Source of the DNA: Hippasteria phrygiana | Taxonomy: Eukaryota > Echinodermata > Asteroidea > Valvatida > Goniasteridae | Reading direction: 5' to 3' | Assembly: GCA_037893225.1 (NCBI GenBank) | Contig: JAZGUH010000358.1 | Span: forward strand, 744,001 to 808,000 | Length of the DNA stretch: 64,000 nucleotides | Shown: piece by piece, positions 57,050 to 64,000 of the stretch | Layout of the letters: each line of letters begins with the position of its first letter | How positions within the stretch are numbered: position 1 is the first letter of the stretch | Position numbers and translations under genes: made by a program | The notes under the pieces: generated by a model | The model's database searches: none | What the model was told of the DNA's origin: nothing | Seen by the model: only the letters and a program-made list of their open reading frames with translations

Positions 57050-58200
57050 AATCAATAGGCACCTGGTGTGCTGTCGTTTTCAAGAAAAGTGGAAATATAT
57101 ATCGTTTTCCATCTAAAGTTCAACCGATGATCGGATCAGGTCTCATCAGATCAGACCGATGTTCGGCAATAACGGCAAAACAACGGATGGGAAAACATTT
57201 GTCAAATTTCGCCGATCCAATAAAATTGAGCGCAGAGTTTGCTACTTTTCTTCAAACCAAACAAACTTGTGTGAAAAATGAACAGTTTTATGCAGTGATG
57301 TCTTATCATACTGTGGTGTAAATATCTCCGAGCTCCGCATCTGCATGAGATCCGTACCACAACAAATCAGTGCCCCAAAGACAATGAGTAGTCAGTGTAC
57401 ATGTACGTATGTGTAATGTACATGTACCTACTGAACGTCATGAATAAAGCCGGGGAACTATTACACTGTGTGAAGCCACCGCGCGTTGTGGACTTTAGTT
57501 CAGCTGATCACGTGTCTCTTGCAAGTTGCATGCACAGCATGGGCGATATGTGTACAAAAATACACTGGAAAAAAACCATCACAGATGCCTTAATGGGGAA
57601 TTCCCTGCACGTGTGCGCCAAGTTTGCTGGAAGGTTGAACTGAAATTGCTGTGCGTTTGGCCTCATATTTTTACGCCCGCAGATTTTTCTACAATTAGTT
57701 TTGCCCATTGTCCTAATTCAATCTACAAAACGAATGTCCATTATTTCAAAAAATAAGATGTAAGCAACATTCTGTAATTTATTACTGTGTTAAGGGATTC
57801 GAGTTTTGTCTTTGGTATGTCAACACTTGAGAGCATTGTTTATGTCAATTAAAAACATTGGATCAGATTGGACATTGGCTGATGTTCCAAATAAAAAAAC
57901 ATCGGATCAGCAGGCAAAACCAACATCGGCTGAACACTACTTTCCAACGATTGTCAGCAGACAATCATTGGAAGTCCCCAACCTGCTAATTCCTTGAGTC
58001 TATAAATTGCTCCATTTTACAAGTCTAAAGTAGGAAACCAGACTACTAGAACAGATTTGTTTTCTCTCTGTCTTCCCAGCATCTACATGCACACAAAACT
58101 TTAAACAGGTCAGTTGCTAGCATGCTATAAAATACTAACCCCCAAATCCATTTATTTCAATAAAATTACAACAAATGCAAATGTTGTATACTGCCTTTAT
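57050..58200. mobile_element. TTAA MITE family, diverged copy D (right part)
   Basis: GGCACCTGGTGTGCTGTCG and GTGGAAATATATATCGTTTT match copies A-C; the far end has AAAACTTTAAACAGGTCAGT, ACTAACCCCCAAATCC and ATACTGCCTTTA. The middle is replaced by about 900 bp including CCGATGATCGGATC and GGATCAGATTGG inverted words. The left part, with TAGACTGTAATGG, lies before 55902, on the other side of the hAT-like insertion. Confidence 0.65.
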
Positions 58201-61200
58201 TGATACCAAAGCTTTACCAAAATACAAAAATCTCATAATTGATTCCGCCATTATTTTTTAGCATACAAGATGTCAAGCGATGATTACTCCAAAAACTGGT
58301 CTTAGGGAACATTCCTTATTACGCTCCAGAGGGCCACATGTTGCTAACTGCTTAACCATCTAGCGGATTTCCTGAAATGTGCCCTCATTATAAATCTGTC
58401 GGTATATTGTACGCAATCCCCTATAAATAAAACAAGCAGCAGTAGTGTGGTGGTGTCTTCAAGTTGACGCTTCCAGCATCAAGCGTTAATGCTTTCCCCC
58501 CACTTTACACCCCTTTGGCCAATGATGTGGTCGCAACTTGGCAAAACATGCCCATGTCCCAAATACGTGGAAAACCTACCAGGGGTACGTGGGTATATGC
58601 ACCACCTTGAAAGACCTTTAGAAAATGGTGTTCGTCCGATAGGCGGCACATTTTTGCAAAAATGGATACATTGTTGGTCTACATCATTGTACTTGTTTTG
58701 TATAACAAAACTTTCATATTCCACACAGTCAGGCTGGCATTTGCAAATGCACGTACAATTTTCGAAGCATACATGTATGACTGCTCACATACATGTACAT
58801 CTTATATTGTTTCTCGTCAAAACGTTAGGAAGCAACATAACTGGCAAACAATGATTTGTTTTGCCCAAGGTAATAAACGCACACACAGCCATCACGATAC
58901 CCCTCCCACCTGTTATTGACACAGCAAATGCCTGTTAGATTTTGTAAATGACGGTGAATGTGTGGAAGGCAGAGCTTCAGAGTATTTGGGGGAAAGTCCA
59001 AAACCCCAAACAGGAAAGCCGTCAATTTTTGAAATGGCACGAGTGCATTGGCCAAAATGCAGATCTGTAGCTGTGCAGGCCTGCTTTTAGAACTCAATGC
59101 AGGCACAAAAGTTACAAAAAAGTGTAACTAATGAAAAAAAAAAAGAAACACTCAGGAAGATTTTTTGAAGGGCAACTGTCCGACAACCGTGACCCAAGCA
59201 AGTGCACACAGCGCAGACGTTAAAGTGACCCAACAACGCAGACACTGGCCAACATGACTCACTGTCATGATTCACCTCACCCCATGATTTTCTGAGCCGG
59301 ACCCTCAATACATCACAGTCAATGTCAACACACAGGGTCATGTACTTGTGCAACATGCACTCACGACAGCGCAGCATGAGTGGTCATGTGTTTGTGTGTG
59401 CAATAACCTGTGTCCAGACAAACCTAAAAGCGGCCATGCCGCACCGCGCTGCCGGGCGCGGGTAGGGATAATGCATGTCAACTCATTTGCATACCGCGGT
59501 TCTTGTGAATGAGGAAGCGCCTGTGTTACAGATTTGTCACATGACAAATGGCAAAAGAGAGAAAATAAAGATTAATGCAGGGCGAAATGGTGAGCGTTTC
59601 AAATCTGGAGGCCGGGCATCCTATCCTGTGATAACTGTAAATTCACATACATGTACCATGACCCGGTTTGTATGAACATGGTCATAAAGAAACACATGAC
59701 AAGAGGGTTTCTGATCCTGGAGGGGTACACCTTAAGCCTAATTGAGGGATGTCAAAGGGCAACATTATTTTGCATGAATACGTAGATGTGATCAGTTTTT
59801 AGGTTTGGACCGAAGTCCCTTTTAAACAGCCTGCTGGTCATAGGGCACCGCCTCCTTTTCCACTCGTCACCAAGTGGGTTGATGTGCTGGTGGGGCAGAT
59901 CGAGCCTGGGATTGGTGTTTTGAACAAGGGCATGTTCATCACACGGACAACATGGCGAAGCCGTGTCTGTCGGCATCGTGGGAACGAGTCCCCTTTGCCC
60001 TTTGCCCACACATGCCCTGGACCCGACGAGGACGGGTCACATTGTGTTATCGACACTTTGTGTATACAATATGTGCTGAGCTCAGCCCATGGCTGGCCAG
60101 ACACGCCAGCCCGAGTGAGCGAGCCAGCCAGCCAGCCGGTCCGTGTACAATTACCACGTGACCCCTTTAACCTAAGGCTCTTGTCTGTCTCCCACAGCGC
60201 AGAACTGCATGACCAGCAACATTCAACGACCAATCCCCCACACATGCGTGATTGTACCACTGCAGACTGCAATATGTGTTTTATTATCTAGTATGCAGTT
60301 GAGCATGAACTTGGCTTTGCAGGAGTTGTTTACTAGCCAGACATGAATGTACATGTACATGTGTATTGAAAACATCAAAAAATTGTAGATTAGAAATGTT
60401 TTAGTTTGCATAATTTACCATCATTCCAGACATTTCCTGCAAGGTTGAATAAAACTGATTTGAATAATAGAAATTTAAAAAATATATATATAAAAATATT
60501 ACAGAAGGCATGCACGGAAAGGCCCTATGGACAATAAAAGATATAAAAACTGGAAAAAAGGAAACATTTCTAAAACCTGCAGTAAATTAACAAGAGATGT
60601 TTATTAGTCCCACAGTGTATACTGGCAATTATTGTTGTTGAATGTTTAGGGTGGAACAAGTTTTTAAACATGGTTGATGGGACTGAAGGTAAAGTGTAAG
60701 GTTCCACGCATAGAATGTACTTGAGTGGAACAAAAATTGTGCCCCCATCATACATGTATTTGTCACTAAAAGTTTCCCTCGGCGCTGGTACTCAAAAGTG
60801 GGAAACAATTAAGTCTAGAGTTACTTTGAGAAATTAATTTATTCACCCTGAACCATCAACTGATTATTACAACCGTATGAGCATTCCCATGACACCGACG
60901 TTAAGTGTAAAAAATTTAAAGACAAATTATGCATTGAAAGTACATTGTACGTATAGCAAACGGGCCGTCCGATGTGACTGGTATTTTGATTTTGATACGT
61001 GACATGCTATCTATGTGATACAAGTAATGCATGTTGAAGAGTTTGCATGATCAGTATGCTGTAAACTACTAGTATATGCAGGGCCTTTAATTAAAGCTGC
61101 TGTATGGTGTTAAAAGTAAGGGAGGCCATCTTTATTAAACGGGTGGTACCATCAGCGGTACCTCCGTTTCATAGAGGTACATTGTACATTGTACATGTAC

Positions 61201-62126
61201 CCCACCAGGTGGCTCTGTGACCACATTCTTGATGTGTGACTTTACGCAAGCGGTTTCATCATGAAAAAATTTGTTATCCGCTTAACCTTTGACCTCAAGT
61301 TTCTTTCTGCTAGATTCCAAAAATTGTGATAATTCAAAAGGCTGATGCAAAGAGTTGAATGCGGTAGCTCAGTGAAAACAGGGGTAAACTGCCAACAATA
61401 ACCGCCTGTTTAATAAGGATGTCCTTCCTTTATTTATATCACGACTATATTTTAGTATTTTAATGTTTTAATGTAATTTAAGGAGTTCAAGTATTAAGTT
61501 ATTGTGTAATTCAAATAGATAATGTTTACAAGGCAATATTTATAAGTCCATATTATGTGAATGCACTGCTTTAAAATGTTAATATGATTCTGAATAGAAT
61601 TGTGACTTACATTTTTAATGCATAATATATTTACTTTTTTGGTTGGTTGTCATACAAATTAGGATGGTGTACTCTTTTTAAAGATTTTAGTCACACCTGG
61701 TTACTTGTCTTTCTATTTGATCTTTGTTATAATCATTTTATAAGGGATTGGGTCCTTTTGTTGTTTCGTATTAATTGATGTTCTGTTATCACAGATTTTG
61801 CATTGTATTGTCATCTCAATCGGCATGTGCCTCCACGATGATTTTTTCAATAAACCAGTCTATCCATCTATAAAGGCTGGAACGACAAATTCATTTTGCT
61901 ATATCCAAAAGTTTAAACAAGAAACAAAAATACAGTCCATTACTGAAAAGCAGTTATTTTAAAACATGCAAAGCCCAGCAGGTTACACTGCAGTTTCTCT
62001 GTCAGTCTAGGGCATTGTACTTTACGGTCTTAACATTACAAAGCTTGCACATTATTTGGCTGGTCATGTTTCAGAAAAGCCATTTTGCTCATTAAGGATT
62101 TGTTGTGTTTTTTTCCCAACTGATAG
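58201..62126. other. longest stretch without recognised mobile elements
   Basis: I see no SINE, TIR or domain. 59838-60290 is more GC-rich, with overlapping frames on both strands (144 and 135 codons) of unlike composition, a CACGTGAC box at 60154 and a pyrimidine-rich TGTCTGTCTCCCACAG at 60183 that could be a splice acceptor. No gene can be supported. Confidence 0.35.
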
Positions 62127-62274
62127 TGGCGCCAGCTGTGAAGGACACGGCATGTCATACGTGTTCTGTAAAAATGTCCATGTAGAGGATAAACGTGATG
62201 CGCTCTCTAATATTTTAAGAATCGGCAGTCCTTTTGACAATCCAATACATTATGGGAGGAATTACATCATGTGA
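62127..62274 (+). CDS. candidate terminal exon, family unknown
   Basis: A pyrimidine tract GTTTTTTTCCCAACTGATAG ends at 62126 in a plausible 3' splice site with a branch-like CAACTGAT. The following open frame (48 codons) begins GASCEGHGMSYVFCKNVHVE and ends NPIHYGRNYIM with a stop at 62272-62274. Composition is protein-like (two Cys, balanced charge) and unlike the low-complexity frames elsewhere. ATTAAA at 62317 could serve as a poly(A) signal. I do not recognise the family, and no upstream exon is visible in the window. Confidence 0.3.
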
Positions 62275-62579
62275 ATTTTCCTCTTTTTTCTTGCTCATTA
62301 ATCATTAGCAAATGATTAAATATGCAATAATTTCCAATTCTATATCTGTACTTTTAAAATGAGAAAATGTGGTGATAACGCAGGCTGGTTTGCATGCAAG
62401 GTTTCCCAGTACATTCTGACTGGGAAGTTGTATAAGTGGAAGCTTATACATAGGGGGAAGCTTCCAGACACAGTGGAAAATTAGCCAAGCTGCTTGTTCC
62501 AGCAAAAATTACAAGCACATCAAATACATTCATATTTAGTGCTTAACCCTAACGTACATAAATCCATCAAAATCCTTTC

Positions 62580-62780
62580 CCCGTTTTGGAGGATTTCGGC
62601 GGATTCAGGATACCTCCATATTGAGACCTGGGGGATTTTGATGGATTGAGGATTGTAAGCCTAGCGTTACTGCAGGGTTTTAATGGATTCAGGATACCTC
62701 CATATTGAGCAGTCACCAAAACCAACTTTTTGTGCGTGACAAAATAGGTGGATTTTGGCGGATTCAGGATACTTTCTAGT
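62580..62780 (+). repeat. tandem GGATTCAGGATACCTCC repeat
   Basis: GCGGATTCAGGATACCTCCA at about 62611 and TGGATTCAGGATACCTCCAT at about 62684 are 73 bp apart. A third partial unit, GCGGATTCAGGATAC, lies at 62757. TAACCC/GGGTTA words flank the block (62544 and 62796). Confidence 0.6.
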
Positions 62781-62844
62781 AAAGTTACCCAAGGGGTTAG
62801 GGTTTTTAATCGATAGCAATTCTTACATATGTCTCATTGTGCTT

Positions 62845-63015
62845 CACAATTATTACCCCTGGTCATCAGGTCATGAGATCATTTATGCAACACTAGTTTG
62901 AGATCAATGTAATAGACATGTACTCATCTAGGGGCCTATCCTGAGACTAGGTCCCCATTTTATACTCCTGGGTGAGAGAAGAAATTGTAGTAAAGTGTCC
63001 TGCCCAAGCACCGTA
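62845..63015 (-). repeat. tRNA-derived SINE, minus-strand body copy
   Basis: Reverse complement of the 38800-38975 body: GCTTGGGCAGGACACTTTAC, CTCACCCAGGAGTATAAAAT and CCTGATGACCAGGGGTAATA. The tRNA head is missing beyond 63020. Confidence 0.7.
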
Positions 63016-63331
63016 TCATTTGTTGATGCTTCTGTGCCTTTACAAATACTTTCCATGCTCCACCCCAATGTTTTTTAACGGCCATTTTTTTTAAAAATAC
63101 AAGTCATTCATTTTTTACTGAAATATCCAACGAAAAAATCCACCACATTTAGTTATCAAATAATTACTTTACAATTGCGGCCTGACAATAATTCAATTCC
63201 CACTGATCTTTTTGTGTGTTTCAGGCCTGAAAGAAAACAAGACTTGGGCCTTTTCATGAGGGTTGCAGAAACCCAAAAGAGAAAACATGAAAAGTAGTTT
63301 GTCCATTAAAATAAAACATACAAATACTTAA

Positions 63332-63991
63332 AGAGCAACTCCAACGGTTTTGAAAAGCGCCCACCCGAACAAAAACACTGACAATTTGGGAGACCGCCAA
63401 CATAGGGCAAGATAGCTCAGTTGGTAGAGCGCCGGTACGGTAATCCGGAGGTCGCAGGTTCGAATTCCGCTCCTGCCAGTTTCTTTGTTCACTTTGAAAA
63501 GGTTTTGAAAAGTGTTAGAATTAAATGTTATTGTGTTCAATATATAATAAATTACTTGTTTATTACAAAATCATGTTTGTTTTGCGTCTCAATGTTGTGT
63601 TATTTTGCGAGAAATTATTAGCATTTTCTTTCAAATTTATGACAAATTCCCACAAATTGGCCCCTGGTGGCGCTGTTGAGAAATGAAAAAATATGACGTA
63701 GTACCGGAGAAAGCCGCATGTGTGTTATGTGCACAACGTGTCGCACTGTTGCATGCTCACCGGTAATACGTCAGAAATGAATATTCATTAGATGTAAATG
63801 AGCTTTGACATCACGCTCGTTTTCACGAAACTAGGACAGACTCGCGGAAAGAAAGGCAAACAAAATATGCATTTTTTTACACAAAAACCGGCATCAAAGA
63901 TGGGATCTTGACAAGTATCTGTTTTATTTGACATAGCTCTTCTCAATTAAATCAAAACCTAAGAAAAGTTGGGAATCGTTGGAGTTGCTCT
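63332..63991. mobile_element. TTAA MITE with AGAGCAACTCCAACG termini
   Basis: TTAA at 63328-63331 and 63992-63995. TIRs AGAGCAACTCCAACGGTT and AGAGCAACTCCAACGATT match at 17 of 18. The 660-bp interior contains a tRNA-like sequence, TGGCGCTGTTGAG and GACATCACGCTCGTTTTCAC. AG after TTAA is Kolobok-like. Confidence 0.85.
63406..63478 (+). tRNA. tRNA-like sequence (SINE head or tRNA pseudogene)
   Basis: A 73-nt cloverleaf can be drawn: acceptor GGCAAGA/TCCTGCC (six of seven pairs), D arm GCTC-AGTTGGTA-GAGC, anticodon arm CCGGT-ACGGTAA-TCCGG and a T arm with TTCGAAT. A box TAGCTCAGTTGG and B box GGTTCGAATTCC are intact. The anticodon would be GGT (Thr-like), but position 33 is C instead of the universal U, and the acceptor and T stems have mismatches. 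The TTTCTTTGTTCACTT tail shared with the 16274 copy shows that it is a dispersed SINE unit. Confidence 0.55.
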
Positions 63992-64000
63992 TTAAGAACA

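Noticed and set aside
60154..60163. CACGTGAC box as a promoter element
   Set aside because: A single E-box-type match in 64 kb is expected by chance and no gene start is nearby.
59838..60291. Overlapping 144- and 135-codon frames on opposite strands as a host gene
   Set aside because: Both strands are open because of GC-rich composition; neither has a recognisable domain or protein-like periodicity.
63406..63478. Functional tRNA-Thr gene
   Set aside because: C at position 33, mismatches in the acceptor and T stems, and a dispersed relative at 16274 with the same 3' tail.

Overview
This is repeat-dominated DNA from an animal nuclear genome, most likely a marine invertebrate deuterostome. An echinoderm such as a sea star is my first guess; hemichordate or amphioxus is possible. 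The clues are moderate AT content, very frequent ACATGTACATGT words, several families of tRNA-derived SINEs, many non-autonomous DNA transposons, a Penelope-like retroelement, and only 60-150 codon open frames apart from one retroelement gene. The species call is inference. I found no confidently identifiable host gene; one possible terminal exon lies at 62127-62274.

Layout. 1-12 kb: a degenerate hammerhead-like motif, TTAA-type and hAT-type MITEs, and a hAT transposase remnant (3.5-4.7 kb). 12.3-20.9 kb: a cluster of elements with terminal inverted repeats (TIRs) and interiors made of short-motif arrays, including a 1,975-bp hAT-like element with a perfect 8-bp target duplication. 23-25.4 kb: a piggyBac-like MITE with an internal duplication, and copies of a tRNA-derived SINE, one of them split by later DNA. 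26.2-27.0 kb: a decayed LINE reverse transcriptase. 29.6-38.5 kb: more MITEs and a 2.26-kb long-inverted-repeat element flanked by TTAA. 38.7-40.4 kb: a SINE and a three-part nest of SINE, TTAA MITE and outer element. 41.1-41.7 kb: a mariner remnant. 42.9-49.6 kb: further MITEs. 49.0-55.4 kb: a minisatellite of about 87-bp units interrupted by a 5.2-kb TIR element. That element holds a frameshifted SAP-like gene fragment, a frameshifted THAP fragment and a Penelope-like element with an intact 904-codon RT/GIY-YIG frame. 55.4-58.2 kb: a GAGTAC-array hAT-like element (8-bp duplication TCCTGTGC) inside an older TTAA MITE copy. 62-64 kb: the candidate exon, a minus-strand SINE copy, and a terminal TTAA MITE carrying a tRNA-like sequence.

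The intact genes are those of selfish elements. The Penelope-like frame is the only reading frame that looks functional; hAT, mariner, LINE, THAP and SAP-like genes are truncated or frameshifted. Most other elements are non-autonomous and would have depended on enzymes encoded elsewhere. Two themes recur: insertion at TTAA by several unrelated terminus families, and hAT-like termini whose innermost bases match the short motif amplified inside the same element.
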